NCBI RefSeq assembly: GCF_011317445.1
Contig: NZ_JAAAPL010000001.1
Span: forward strand, 1,364,001-1,428,000
Length of the DNA stretch: 64,000 nt
Source: Chelativorans multitrophicus
GTDB lineage: Bacteria > Pseudomonadota > Alphaproteobacteria > Rhizobiales > Rhizobiaceae
Reading direction: 5' to 3'
The position numbers were made by a program, and so were the translations under genes. Below, piece after piece: positions 35,898-44,954 of this stretch. The notes under the pieces were generated by a model, which saw only the letters and a program-made list of their open reading frames with translations, made no database searches and had not been told where the DNA came from. Each line of letters opens with the position of its first letter. The stretch's first letter is position 1.

Positions 35898-36284
35898 ATG
35901 CGTATTCCAATCCTGGTCGCCGCCGCGCTGGCGGCTACGATGCCCTTCACCTACGCCGAGAATTATGTGGGCGGAGCGATAAAATCCGTGGAGAATGCCG
36001 GAGGCAAGATCCTTACAGATGCCAAGGACATGACGCTCTACATCTTCGACAAGGATACCGCAGGGGTGACAAACTGCTACGACACTTGCGCCGAGAATTG
36101 GCCGCCCCTTATCGCTGCATCCGGCGCAGCCGCCGAGGGAGAGTTCACGCTCGTCCAGCGCAAGGACGGCAGCATGCAATGGGCTTATAAAGGCATGCCG
36201 CTCTACCTCTGGAAGAACGACAAAAAGCCGGGTGACGTAACGGGAGACGGCGTAGGCGGGGTCTGGCACCTCGCAAAAGAGTAG
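35898..36284 (+). CDS. Secreted COG4315 repeat protein (Lipoprotein_15 family)
   Basis: A 128-residue exported protein with a signal peptide ending at residue 20 (TYA). It contains two copies of the family repeat, in which a strand is followed by Y-x4-D: 'MTLYIFDKDTAGVTNCYDTCAENWPPL' (near 52-78) and 'MPLYLWKNDKKPGDVTGDGVGGVWHL'. The two Cys (near 67 and 71) could form a disulphide or bind a metal. Function is unknown, but the gene is often found beside ECF sigma factors, as here: it ends 3 bases before the sigma-factor start. Confidence 0.82.
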   Translation: MRIPILVAAALAATMPFTYAENYVGGAIKSVENAGGKILTDAKDMTLYIFDKDTAGVTNCYDTCAENWPPLIAASGAAAEGEFTLVQRKDGSMQWAYKGMPLYLWKNDKKPGDVTGDGVGGVWHLAKE

Positions 36285-36287
36285 GGC

Positions 36288-36791
36288 ATGTCGCAGATCC
36301 TGGACGAGATCGAGGAATGCGTGCCAGCGCTGAGGCGCTATGCCCGAGCTCTGACGCACGATGCAGATCACGCGGATGATCTCGTCCAGGACTGTCTCGA
36401 ACGCGCCATTCGCAAGCGCGCACTCTGGAAACCATCGGGTTCCCTGCGCTCTTGGATGTTCCGTATCCTGCTCAATCTCTACCGAAACGATATGAGGCGG
36501 CGCAGGCATGCGCCTGATCTGCCTCTCGACGTGCTTGCGGCGGACCCGCCGGGCCCCGATACGCAATCGGGCCGGCTGGCGCTTGCCGAAACAGCGCGGG
36601 CGATGCAGTCGCTGCCGGCGGAGCAAAGGGAAGTGCTTCTTCTCGTGGCTGTCGAGCAAATGAGCTATGCCGAGGCAGCGGAGGTCCTTTCTCTTCCGCT
36701 GGGCACCATTATGTCGCGCTTGGGACGGGCGCGTGCAACATTGAGGCGTCTGACGGAGGCGGGCGCGCCGAAACTGAGGTCCGTGAAATGA
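36288..36791 (+). CDS. ECF-type RNA polymerase sigma factor
   Basis: A 167-residue group-4 sigma factor. Region 2 is at residues 10-75 ('DHADDLVQDCLERAIRKRALWKPSGSLRSWMFRILLNLYRND'). Region 4 is at 105-155 ('LPAEQREVLLLVAVEQMSYAEAAEVLSLPLGTIMSRLGRARATLRR'). It overlaps the downstream anti-sigma gene by four bases (ATGA). The flanking exported and cytochrome genes are likely parts of its regulon and suggest response to redox or envelope stress; this is inference. Confidence 0.92.
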   Translation: MSQILDEIEECVPALRRYARALTHDADHADDLVQDCLERAIRKRALWKPSGSLRSWMFRILLNLYRNDMRRRRHAPDLPLDVLAADPPGPDTQSGRLALAETARAMQSLPAEQREVLLLVAVEQMSYAEAAEVLSLPLGTIMSRLGRARATLRRLTEAGAPKLRSVK

Positions 36792-37558
36792 GCCGCAGGG
36801 AAAGCAAGATCACAGAGCACGACCTGCACGCCTACGCCGACGGCGCCCTCGTAGATCCGAAACGCCAGGAGGTCGAAGCACATCTTGCCGCCGATCCCGC
36901 TGCAGCGGAAGAAGTCGAGGCATGGCGCAGGCAGAACGAGGCGTTGCGCGCCCTCTATGGCCATGTCGCGGCAGAACCCGTTCCTCCGCGCCTGAGCGCC
37001 CGCCGGATCGAGCACGCATTCCGCGCCCGGACCATGCATTGGACCCGCTTGGCGGCTGCCGCCGTCCTTCTCGTGGCCGCAGGCGCCACGGGAGGCTGGC
37101 TCGCCCGCGATCTCTGGGGCCCTGCTCCCGTGCAGGCGACGCTTGTGGCCGAGGCTTTGGAAGCTCACCGCGTCTACGCCGCCGAAGTCCGCCATCCGGT
37201 GGAGGTCTGGGCTGACGAGGCAGACCATCTGCAGGCCTGGCTGTCCAAGCGGCTGGACCGCACGATTACCGTGCCGGACCTGCGGCCCGACGGTCTTACG
37301 TTGGTCGGAGGGCGGCTGCTTCCCGCTTCGAGCGGACCCGCCGCGCAGTTCATGTACGAGGATGAGACCGGCCGCAGGCTGACGCTTTACGTCATCCCGA
37401 CGCAGGACGATCGGGAAACGGCCTTCCGCTACGCCAAGCTCGAACGGCTCGAGGCATTCTTCTGGAGCGACGATGGGATAAGCTGCGCGCTGGTGGGCGA
37501 CCTGCCGCGTGACCGGCTGAAGGAGATCGCGACCCGTGCTTACGAGCAACTTGGATAG
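36788..37558 (+). CDS. Membrane anti-sigma factor
   Basis: A 256-residue protein. A cytoplasmic N-terminal helical domain ('ITEHDLHAYADGAL...VEAHLAADP', about residues 8-75) matches the COG5662 anti-sigma group. One membrane helix lies near 83-100 (LAAAAVLLVAAGATGGWLA), followed by a periplasmic domain of about 150 residues. No Zn-binding HxxxCxxC motif is present, so it is not a zinc anti-sigma factor. It is translationally coupled to the sigma gene and should hold the sigma factor inactive until a periplasmic signal arrives. Confidence 0.87.
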   Translation: MSRRESKITEHDLHAYADGALVDPKRQEVEAHLAADPAAAEEVEAWRRQNEALRALYGHVAAEPVPPRLSARRIEHAFRARTMHWTRLAAAAVLLVAAGATGGWLARDLWGPAPVQATLVAEALEAHRVYAAEVRHPVEVWADEADHLQAWLSKRLDRTITVPDLRPDGLTLVGGRLLPASSGPAAQFMYEDETGRRLTLYVIPTQDDRETAFRYAKLERLEAFFWSDDGISCALVGDLPRDRLKEIATRAYEQLG

Positions 37559-37566
37559 ATGCCGGG

Positions 37567-38157
37567 ATGTGGCGCAACAGCCCCCACTCCTACGGCCTCA
37601 TCGCAATCCTGTTCCACTGGACCATCGCGATCCTCTTTCTCGGCCAGATCGGGCTCGGATATCTCACGCAGATAACCACCGGCGATCCGCGGCTACAGTT
37701 CGATCTTTACCAATGGCACAAATCGCTGGGCTTCCTCACCATGGTTCTGGCGCTCCTCCGCCTTGCCTGGGCACTCGCAGCCGCCAAGCCGCGGCCGGTG
37801 CCGCGAACCTCCCGCCTCGAAGCGATCGCCGCCAGCCTCACTCATTCCACTTTGATTGCCATGACCATCTTCGTGCCGTTCACCGGCTGGGCGGTTGCCT
37901 CCACCTCCCCGCTGATGATACCGAGCTTCGCCTTCAATCTCGTGCTTGTGCCGGACCTGCCGCTGAGGCGCTCAGAGGCGGCTGAAGCACTTTGGTCGAA
38001 CATTCACGCCTATCTGGCTTATGGCTCGGGCGTGCTGGCTTTCCTTCACGCAACCGCTGCCCTTTACCATCAGTTCGCGCGCCGGGACGGCACCCTTACG
38101 CGCATGCTCTCGCCCGTCTCGCAGGATGTCCGGCGCGGCGGAACGCCCGCACATTGA
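37567..38157 (+). CDS. Cytochrome b561 family protein
   Basis: A 196-residue inner-membrane di-heme cytochrome with four membrane helices. Candidate haem histidines: 'FHWTIAILF' (near 18), 'YQWHKSLGFLTMVLALLRLAWAL' (near 52), 'SLTHSTLIAMTIFVPFTGW' (near 97) and 'AFLHATAALYHQF' (near 162-169). These proteins pass electrons between quinol and periplasmic acceptors; E. coli CybB is a superoxide:quinone oxidoreductase. It follows the anti-sigma gene by 8 bases and likely ends the operon. Confidence 0.88.
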   Translation: MWRNSPHSYGLIAILFHWTIAILFLGQIGLGYLTQITTGDPRLQFDLYQWHKSLGFLTMVLALLRLAWALAAAKPRPVPRTSRLEAIAASLTHSTLIAMTIFVPFTGWAVASTSPLMIPSFAFNLVLVPDLPLRRSEAAEALWSNIHAYLAYGSGVLAFLHATAALYHQFARRDGTLTRMLSPVSQDVRRGGTPAH

Positions 38158-38698
38158 TGCAAAGCGTAAGCGGGATGCGCTTTCCATCGCGCTCTGTAGC
38201 AACGCTCTTGTCCGGCGTGGTCGTCGGCTGCGATGTTTTGGCTCAGCATGATCTTTCCCGCAATCTCGACAAAATTGGGTGTTTTTCCAGCGTCCGCGCG
38301 CGGCAACCGGCTTCTGTCTATCGGCTAGTGTGCTTCGTAAGCGTGGCAGGAATCACACGCGTGGGAACATCCTCGCCGCGGCCTTTGAAACGTCCTTGAC
38401 TGAGGAGCAGAAAGAGAACAGAACGAAATTCGGGGGCGCAGCGTGTCCTCGGCCGAGAGCCGACAAGAGACTGTCTTAAACCAAGGCAAGTCCGGCATTT
38501 GCCGACCGAACCACTGCACCACGGGGTGCCAAAAGGCGGGTTCATTCACACCAGAGTCAAGGATCCAGCCCAAGGCTTTCCGTCCGGGTTTGTAGTCAGG
38601 CGCGTTCCATCAGGTGGCACGTTTGAACGAAGGAGCTCAGGGACCCAAGGCGGGGTGTCCTGCGCGCATGATCCAAAGAAAAGAAGAAAAGGGTGCTC
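38158..38698. other. Intergenic region upstream of thuA, no gene identified
   Basis: About 540 bases without a supportable gene. Near the left end AAAGCG...CGCTTT (38160-38182) forms a small hairpin after the cytochrome gene. TCACACGCGTGGGA (38353-38366) is a near-palindrome that could be an operator for thuAB. GGCAA...TTGCC (38484-38502) and GCACC-ACG-GGGTGC (38516-38529) are further short hairpins. Minus-strand open frames of 75-82 codons here have no recognisable product. Confidence 0.45.
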
Positions 38699-39484
38699 AT
38701 GAGCATCAACGTATTGGTGTGGGGTGAAAATGTGCACGAGCAGCAAAGCGAGCTCGTGCGCTCGATCTATCCCGAAGGAATGCATACGACCATTGCCAGG
38801 GCCATTGGGGCCGAAGGTGATCTGTCGGTCAAAACAGTCGTCCTGCAGGACCCGGAACACGGGCTGACGGAGAAGGCGCTGAAGGAAACTGATGTGCTCG
38901 TCTGGTGGGGCCACAAGGCCCACCGCCAGGTTGAGGACGAGATCGTCGAGCGCGTGGCGAAGCGCGTATGGGAAGGGATGGGCCTCATCCTGCTCCACTC
39001 GGCGCATTTCTCCAAGATCTTCAAGCGTCTGATGGGTACGCCCTGCGCGCTGAAGTGGCGCGAGGCGGGTGAGCGCGAGCGCGTCTGGGTGGTCAATCCC
39101 GGCCACCCGATCGCGCAAGGCCTTCCGCAGTATTTCGAGCTGGAGCAAGAAGAGATGTATGGGGAGCCATTCTCCGTGCCGGAGCCGCTCGAGACTGTCT
39201 TCATCTCCTGGTTTCAGGGAGGAGAGGTTTTCCGCTCGGGCCTTACTTACCGCCGCGGCGCGGGCAATATCTTTTATTTCCGCCCCGGCCACGAGGCTTA
39301 TCCCACCTATCACGACGCGATGGTGCACAAGGTGCTGAGGAACGCTGTGCGCTGGGCCTATTCGCCCGCGCCGGCCTACACCGCCATTCACGATGCGCCG
39401 AATGTGCCGGTGGAAAAAGCTCCCGAACCCATCACCGAGCGCGGGCCCAAATTGCACAAGCCCGGCGAAGCCGGCTTCAGATAG
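38699..39484 (+). CDS. thuA: Trehalose utilisation protein ThuA
   Basis: A 261-residue class I glutamine-amidotransferase-like fold protein of the ThuA family. Visible: '[31 protein letters not shown]' at the N-terminus, '[22 protein letters not shown]' near 65 and '[19 protein letters not shown]' near 95. In Sinorhizobium thuA and thuB are needed to catabolise trehalose and related disaccharides through the 3-keto route. ATG 38699 has AAGGG five bases upstream. The thuEFGK transporter genes that usually precede it are absent here. Confidence 0.92.
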   Translation: MSINVLVWGENVHEQQSELVRSIYPEGMHTTIARAIGAEGDLSVKTVVLQDPEHGLTEKALKETDVLVWWGHKAHRQVEDEIVERVAKRVWEGMGLILLHSAHFSKIFKRLMGTPCALKWREAGERERVWVVNPGHPIAQGLPQYFELEQEEMYGEPFSVPEPLETVFISWFQGGEVFRSGLTYRRGAGNIFYFRPGHEAYPTYHDAMVHKVLRNAVRWAYSPAPAYTAIHDAPNVPVEKAPEPITERGPKLHKPGEAGFR

Positions 39485-39495
39485 GACGACTTCCT

Positions 39496-40542
39496 ATGCG
39501 TTTGCTCATACTTGGCACAGGCAAGATGGCCAATCAGCATGCCAACCGATTTGCGGCCATTCCCGGCGTGCACATCGTCGGCGGTGTCGATATGAATGCA
39601 GAGCGCCTCAAGGCCTTCTGCGAACTGCACAAGATCGAGCGCCAGTTCGCCACGGTGGACGAGGCGCTCGCCTGGGGCGAATTCGACGCGGTCACCAATG
39701 TGACGCCCGATGCGGCCCATTACACGACCAGCCTGGCCTGCATAGCCGCCGGCAAGCATGTGCTTTGCGAAAAGCCGCTCGCCACCAGTTTCGCCGAAGC
39801 ATCGGAGATGGCGGATGCGGCTGAAAAGGCAGGCGTGGTGGCGATGGTCAATCTGAGCTACCGAAATGTTGCGGAGCTTCACGCGGCGCGCGAGCTGGTG
39901 CTTTCCGGCCGCATTGGCGAGGTAAAGCACATAGAAGCCTCCTACCTGCAAAGCTGGCTCGTTTCAAAGACATGGGGGGACTGGCGCACCGGGCCGCAAT
40001 GGCTGTGGCGTCTTTCCAAGGGGCACGGCTCCAACGGCACGCTGGGCGATATCGGCATCCACATCCTCGATTTCGCCTCCTATGGCGCGGCAACCGAGAT
40101 CGAGACGATCACAAGCCGCCTCAAGACCTTCCCTAAGGCTGACGGCGACCGGATCGGCGAATATGTTCTCGATGCCAATGACAGTTTTGTCATGACAGCG
40201 GGGTTTTCCAACGGAGCCCTCGGCGTCATCCACGCCACGCGCTGGGCAACGGGCCATCACAATGACCTGCGCGTGCGGATCTATGGCGAAAAGGGCGGCA
40301 TCGAGGTGCAGCACACGCTCAAGGAAACGCATCTCAGGGTCTGCCTCGATGAGGACGCCGAGACGGCCACGTGGCGTGACATGGAAGCCGCGCCCGTGGC
40401 GACGAATTACGAGCGCTTCGTCAACGCAGTGCGGCTGAAGATGCCCACCGAGCCGAGCTTCCGACATGCCGCCGGGCTGCAGCGCATCCTCGACCTGGCT
40501 TCCGCTCTGGATGAGACACTTCCTACGCCCGTGCATGTTTGA
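39496..40542 (+). CDS. thuB: Gfo/Idh/MocA oxidoreductase ThuB
   Basis: A 348-residue NAD(P)-dependent dehydrogenase. The Rossmann fold starts 'RLLILGTGKMANQHANRFAAIPGVHIVGGVD'. 'NVTPDAAHYTTSLACIAAGKHVLCEKPLATS' near 73 carries the conserved E-K-P motif, and 'NGTLGDIGIHILDFASY' near 180 holds the catalytic Asp/His. As partner of thuA (11-base gap) it would oxidise trehalose or a similar glycoside to the 3-keto sugar. Confidence 0.9.
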   Translation: MRLLILGTGKMANQHANRFAAIPGVHIVGGVDMNAERLKAFCELHKIERQFATVDEALAWGEFDAVTNVTPDAAHYTTSLACIAAGKHVLCEKPLATSFAEASEMADAAEKAGVVAMVNLSYRNVAELHAARELVLSGRIGEVKHIEASYLQSWLVSKTWGDWRTGPQWLWRLSKGHGSNGTLGDIGIHILDFASYGAATEIETITSRLKTFPKADGDRIGEYVLDANDSFVMTAGFSNGALGVIHATRWATGHHNDLRVRIYGEKGGIEVQHTLKETHLRVCLDEDAETATWRDMEAAPVATNYERFVNAVRLKMPTEPSFRHAAGLQRILDLASALDETLPTPVHV

Positions 40543-40717
40543 CATCCTGTAGCCTCTCTTTCGGGGGAGGCTGCGCCGCAGCGCCGGATGCAGGGTGGCT
40601 TTCGCTAGAAGCGCACGAGCCGCGCAAGCTGCGGAGCCTTCCTTGCCGATCGGCGTTTAAGAGACGGCAAATCATTTCTGCCAGGATGTGGGCTTCCAGC
40701 AGCCGGGAACGTGGCAA

Positions 40718-42388
40718 ATGAGCGGATCCGTCTTCTTTCTGCATATGGCAGGCGCCGTCGCTCTGCTGCTTTGGGCAACGCACATGGTGCGCACCGGCGT
40801 GGAGCGGGCCTATGGGGATGTGCTGAAGCGACGGCTGCGCAGCACGCTCGGCAATCCCCTGCTTGCCACAGCCACGGGACTTGCCCTTGCGGTGGCGTTG
40901 CAAAGCTCCACCGCTGTCACCCTGCTCGTGGGCTCGTTTGCTGGTTCCGGTATCGTGACCGGGCTCTCTGGCATTCTTGCCGTGCGTGGCGCCGAGGTTG
41001 GCTCCGCCCTGGTCGTCAAGATCCTGAGCTTCGATCTTAGATTGCTCGTCCCCATCTGCCTCGTTGCCGGCACGATGATCTTCATGGCCACGGAGCGGCG
41101 GGCGTGGCGGCAGGCTGGCCGCATTCTCATCGGCATTGGTCTTCTCGTGCTTTCCCTGGAGATGATGGGTGAGGCTTCACAGCCGCTGCGCGAAAGCCGA
41201 ATCGCTCCGCTGATCGTCGGCTATCTTTCCAGCGATCCGATCGCCGCTTTCCTGCTTGCGGGAATCGTCACTTATCTCTTTCACTCCAGCATCGCCGCCG
41301 TGCTCCTGCTTGCCACCTTCGCCGCAAACGGCATCCTCTCGGCGGAACTCGGCATTGCGATGGTGCTGGGGGTAAATCTCGGCAGTTCATTCATCGCGCC
41401 GATGCTGACGCGCGCCTCGCCGCCTGAGGCTCGCGTGGTTCCGCTTGCCAATCTGCTCATGCGCGGCGCAGGCTCGGTGGTCGCGCTTGCCACCTTCCTG
41501 TTCTTCAAACCGTCTGCCGAGGTTTTGGGCAACAGCGCGGCAGACCAGATCGTGCATGCGCACATCGCCTTCAACTTGTTGATTCTGATTGCCGGCATTC
41601 CGTTATCTGGCCTGGTGCTCAAGGCCACGGAAGCACTGGTTTCCCTCTCTCCCGGCCTTACGCCCGAGGAGAAGCAGGACGCGCTATTGAGCGAAGTCAG
41701 TGCCCTCGATGAAACCGCGCTCGACAATCCCCAGCAGGCGCTCGCCAATGTCACGCGCGAGGCGGTGCGCATGTGCGAAACGGTCGAATTCATGCTCAGC
41801 CGCGCGCTCGCGCTTTATGAAGACACGGACAAGCAGGCGATCACAGCTCTCGCCGATCTTGACGATACGCTCGACCGCCGCCATGCGGCGATCAAGCTTT
41901 ACCTGGCCCGGATCAGCCGAGAGGACATGTCCGCGGAAGACACGCGCCGCTGCCAGGATCTCCTCGGCGCCTGCGTGAAACTGGAGCAAGTGGGGGACAT
42001 CATCGTGCGCAACCTGCTTGCACATGCCAGGCGCAAGATGGAGCGCAAGGTGGAATTCACGCCCGAAGGCTGGCTTGAGCTCTCAAACTTCCACGCCGCC
42101 GTGCTATCGAACGCGCGACTCGCCTTCAATCTCCTGGTGACAGGTGATCCGGAGACCGCCCGCCGCCTCGTAGCCGAGAAAGATCGAATGCGGGAGATCG
42201 AGAAGACACTCAGCCACCATCATTTCGAGCGCCTGCGCATGGGCTCGGAGCAAAGCGTCGAGACAAGCTCTATCCATCTCGACACAATCCGTGACCTGAA
42301 GCAGATCAATTCGCTGCTCGCCACGATTGCCTATCCTGTGCTGGAAGCGGAAGGGCTTTTGATGGAGACCCGCCTCAAATCAGCTTGA
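40718..42388 (+). CDS. Na/Pi cotransporter family protein with PhoU domain
   Basis: A 556-residue inner-membrane protein. The first half has two Na/Pi repeats, each with a Q/S-rich motif: 'ALQSSTAVTLLVGSFAGSGIV' (near 60) and 'FHSSIAAVLLLATFAANGIL' (near 185). A cytoplasmic PhoU-like helical domain covers about 335-550. Related NptA/YjbB proteins export or import phosphate with sodium, and the PhoU part is regulatory. I choose ATG 40718 (MSGSVFFLHMAG) over GTG 40688 on family fit. No Pho box was seen upstream. Confidence 0.87.
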   Translation: MSGSVFFLHMAGAVALLLWATHMVRTGVERAYGDVLKRRLRSTLGNPLLATATGLALAVALQSSTAVTLLVGSFAGSGIVTGLSGILAVRGAEVGSALVVKILSFDLRLLVPICLVAGTMIFMATERRAWRQAGRILIGIGLLVLSLEMMGEASQPLRESRIAPLIVGYLSSDPIAAFLLAGIVTYLFHSSIAAVLLLATFAANGILSAELGIAMVLGVNLGSSFIAPMLTRASPPEARVVPLANLLMRGAGSVVALATFLFFKPSAEVLGNSAADQIVHAHIAFNLLILIAGIPLSGLVLKATEALVSLSPGLTPEEKQDALLSEVSALDETALDNPQQALANVTREAVRMCETVEFMLSRALALYEDTDKQAITALADLDDTLDRRHAAIKLYLARISREDMSAEDTRRCQDLLGACVKLEQVGDIIVRNLLAHARRKMERKVEFTPEGWLELSNFHAAVLSNARLAFNLLVTGDPETARRLVAEKDRMREIEKTLSHHHFERLRMGSEQSVETSSIHLDTIRDLKQINSLLATIAYPVLEAEGLLMETRLKSA

Positions 42389-43418
42389 AGGCAAGACCGG
42401 ACAGAAGCGCCTCCACATAGCGCTTCTTCTGGAAAAAGCCGTTCAGGGAAACGCGGTCGACGGCGGTGGGCCGGCGCAGAACATCCGGCCCCAGAACGCC
42501 CGGCTGTGTCGTCACCGCGACGGCAAAACCTGCTTTTGCCGTAGCCTCGACCTCACGGTCGCCCACCGCCGCGGCAAATCCGTACGGGTAAGCAAAGGCG
42601 TTCGGATATCGTCCCACATAGCCTTCGACGGCCTCAGCCGAGCGGATGATCTCCTCTTCAAGCCTCTTCTGGCTCACACGGCGCAAATTCACATGGGTCA
42701 GCGTGTGCGCTCCAAAGCGAGCCAGCGGGTCCCGAGCGAGGTCGCGCAACTCTTCTGCATCCATGGTCAGGCCGGCGGTAATGGCAAGCGGGTCGATCCC
42801 GCGTTGCCGCGCGAGATCGTCGATCCGGCGCACCGCCTCATCCTCATCCGCGCCGGCGACGAATGCCGAGAAGCGCGTAAAGGCTTCGTGCTTCCGTAGA
42901 TCCGTCTTAAGGTCGAGTTCCTCGGTACCCTGGCCGAAATCGAAGGTGATGCGCTCCTCTTGCGCGGTCAGCGCCGCGGCCGTTTCCCACCATAGTGAGC
43001 GAGTGCGCTCCACAAACCCCTTGGTGATGAAGATCGTGTAGGGAACGCCGTGCCTGCGGAACACCGGCGCGGCATGTTCGGCGTTGTTCCGGTAGCCGTC
43101 ATCGAGCGTGAAGCTTACGAAGCGCCGTCTGTCCGCGGGATCAGAAAGAAGCTTCGGCAGGTCATCCACGGCAACTGGCACAAGGCCAGCCTCAATCGAC
43201 GCTTGGATTGCTAGATCGAGGAAATCCGGCGTCACCGACAGAAGCGCGTTCGGATCGTAGCTCTGCCCGCTGGCCGGCCGGACATGATGGAGCGTGAAGA
43301 CAACGCCCCTGCCACCGGCCGAAGGCCATAGCCGCTGCGCCCCGGAAAAGGCGATGGCATTCAGCACAGCTCGAATAATGAGGTATTTCAGGGCTTGCTG
43401 CCCTGGAAGGTCGGGCAT
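42375..43418 (-). CDS. Polysaccharide deacetylase family protein
   Basis: A 347-residue NodB-type carbohydrate esterase 4 enzyme. Motif 1, 'FVSFTLDDGYRNNAEHAAPVF' (near 101, catalytic Asp-Asp), and the metal-binding motif 'FGAHTLTHVNLRRV' (near 226, H-x3-H) are intact. 'YPNAFAYPYGFAAAVG' near 262 is motif 3. Such enzymes remove N- or O-acetyl groups from surface glycans. ATG 43418 begins 17 bases after the ATP-grasp stop; the frame open to 43748 overlaps that gene and is rejected. The 3' end overlaps the Na/Pi gene end by 14 bases. Confidence 0.88.
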   Translation of the reverse strand: MPDLPGQQALKYLIIRAVLNAIAFSGAQRLWPSAGGRGVVFTLHHVRPASGQSYDPNALLSVTPDFLDLAIQASIEAGLVPVAVDDLPKLLSDPADRRRFVSFTLDDGYRNNAEHAAPVFRRHGVPYTIFITKGFVERTRSLWWETAAALTAQEERITFDFGQGTEELDLKTDLRKHEAFTRFSAFVAGADEDEAVRRIDDLARQRGIDPLAITAGLTMDAEELRDLARDPLARFGAHTLTHVNLRRVSQKRLEEEIIRSAEAVEGYVGRYPNAFAYPYGFAAAVGDREVEATAKAGFAVAVTTQPGVLGPDVLRRPTAVDRVSLNGFFQKKRYVEALLSGLAFKLI

Positions 43419-43435
43419 AGGCGAATTGGCTCCCG

Positions 43436-44680
43436 TCAACGGATCTTCAGGATACGCCGGGTGATGACGCGCCACGCCGTCAGCGGCACATCGATCAAGG
43501 CCGGCACGGGATCGTGTAGCGAAAATGTTGCCCATGTCCGAACGCTGGAGAAGGAGCGAAGATACTCGGCCGCGGAAAGCCGGCCCATCGAGACCAGCTT
43601 TATGCCCGTCACCAGATCCCGCAGCAGGTACATCCACGAAACATTTGGCCGTGCACGGGCCGGCACAGGCTCTTCGCCTATTCCCATGCTCCAGAGCATG
43701 GCGCCAAAATCCGCGCCCGCGGCGGCTGTCAGTCCGAACCAGGACCATGGCCGCGGGTTAACGTCGAGCACTCTCATCCTATCGTCTCGCGCGTCGTATT
43801 TGAATTCCACCTCGACCAGCCCGCAATGGCCGATCGAACTCAGGATGCGCCGCGCGGCTTCGATCACACGCGGCTCCTCCACTACCTTTACGAAGGTGCT
43901 CGTATATCCGAAATCCACCGGAAACTGCCTAAGGCGCCGTGCGGCGAATTCAGCGACCGGCCTGCCCTCGTTCCAGAGGGCCGCGTAGGAGAACTGGCTT
44001 TCACCACCTCCGGGGATCAGCTCCTGGACCACCACATTCTCGAAGCCGATCTGCTCCGCCGCCGTTCGGTAGGCGGTGAGGAACAATTCCCTGTCGTCCG
44101 CGCGGATGACCTTGGCGCGGGAGAACTCGTCGTGTCCCCCGCCCATATTCGGCTTGAGCACCACGGGAAAGCGGATATCGGCCTGGGAAGCTTCCTCAAG
44201 GGAGGAAAACCCGTAAGTGGGTGGAAAATCCACTCCGAGCTCGGCAGCGCGGCGGTAGAGAAGCGGCTTCTCGCAGACCCATTTCAGCCGCTCCCAATCC
44301 GGAAGGATGACCCGATACGCAGCTGAAAGCGCGTCCACCGACTGAGAGACGAGGCGGACATCCGCATCGGCCGCCGGCACGAGCAGGAAGCCACTCAACC
44401 CATGCCTCAACGCCATTTCCAGCAGGAATGCAACAGCACCGGGATCGTTGGCTCCCGGCCAGGAAAGCATACGGTGCACATAGCGCGACCAGCCGGGCAG
44501 CGGGTTGTCGTTCGTGACGAGCCATACGGGAATGTTGAGGCGGCCAAGGCTGCGCGCGAGAGCCAGCGTTCCGTGCGCTCCACCGACAATCACAACGCCG
44601 CGCGGCATCTTCAGGAAAGCCGGTGCCTTCCGCGGCGCGGCGCGCTCAGCACTAGTCCTGTCGGACATTCTGTACAGCAC
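43436..44680 (-). CDS. ATP-grasp ligase of unknown substrate
   Basis: A 414-residue protein. 'GVVIVGGAHGTLALARSLGRLNIPVWLV' near 28 opens the preATP-grasp fold. 'RFPVVLKPNMGGGHDEFSRAKVIRADD' near 170 and 'VVVQELIPGGGESQFSYAALW' near 217 belong to the ATP-grasp fold, and 'GLVEVEFKYDARDDRMRVLDVNPRPW' near 290 has the metal-binding E and N. It should join a carboxylate to an amine. GTG 44680 has AGGGGGA at good spacing; ATG 44668 is the alternative. It forms an operon with the deacetylase. Similar 'carboxylate-amine ligase' genes occur in exopolysaccharide and surface-modification loci. Confidence 0.8.
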   Translation of the reverse strand: MLYRMSDRTSAERAAPRKAPAFLKMPRGVVIVGGAHGTLALARSLGRLNIPVWLVTNDNPLPGWSRYVHRMLSWPGANDPGAVAFLLEMALRHGLSGFLLVPAADADVRLVSQSVDALSAAYRVILPDWERLKWVCEKPLLYRRAAELGVDFPPTYGFSSLEEASQADIRFPVVLKPNMGGGHDEFSRAKVIRADDRELFLTAYRTAAEQIGFENVVVQELIPGGGESQFSYAALWNEGRPVAEFAARRLRQFPVDFGYTSTFVKVVEEPRVIEAARRILSSIGHCGLVEVEFKYDARDDRMRVLDVNPRPWSWFGLTAAAGADFGAMLWSMGIGEEPVPARARPNVSWMYLLRDLVTGIKLVSMGRLSAAEYLRSFSSVRTWATFSLHDPVPALIDVPLTAWRVITRRILKIR

Positions 44681-44954
44681 CCGGAGGTCCCCCTATGCAA
44701 ACCCGCCTTTTTGCCAGGGAGACAATAGTCACCGCCCGTTAAAAAAGCGCTCCCCCGGCGCATCGGCTGCAGACCAGAACGATTTTCGAAAGAAGCACGA
44801 TGCGTGGCTCAAAATAGACGTCCTTTGCATCGCCACGCGCGACTTTAGGCAATCGCAGGCCGCCGGAGTCGGCATCCGCCATCTTGTATCGTCCTTGGGT
44901 CGAGCGCTGCGCTCGGCTGACTTCGTGAAATCAAGCAAGAGGAAAGGACGCCCC

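Noticed and set aside
38318-38573. Overlapping minus-strand frames of 75-82 codons before thuA
   Set aside because: Protein-like in places but in two frames at once, with no ribosome binding site and no family I recognise.
44505-44954. 150-codon N-terminal extension of the VOC protein
   Set aside because: Overlaps the divergent ATP-grasp gene start, and the VOC fold begins exactly at ATG 44955 behind AAAGGA.
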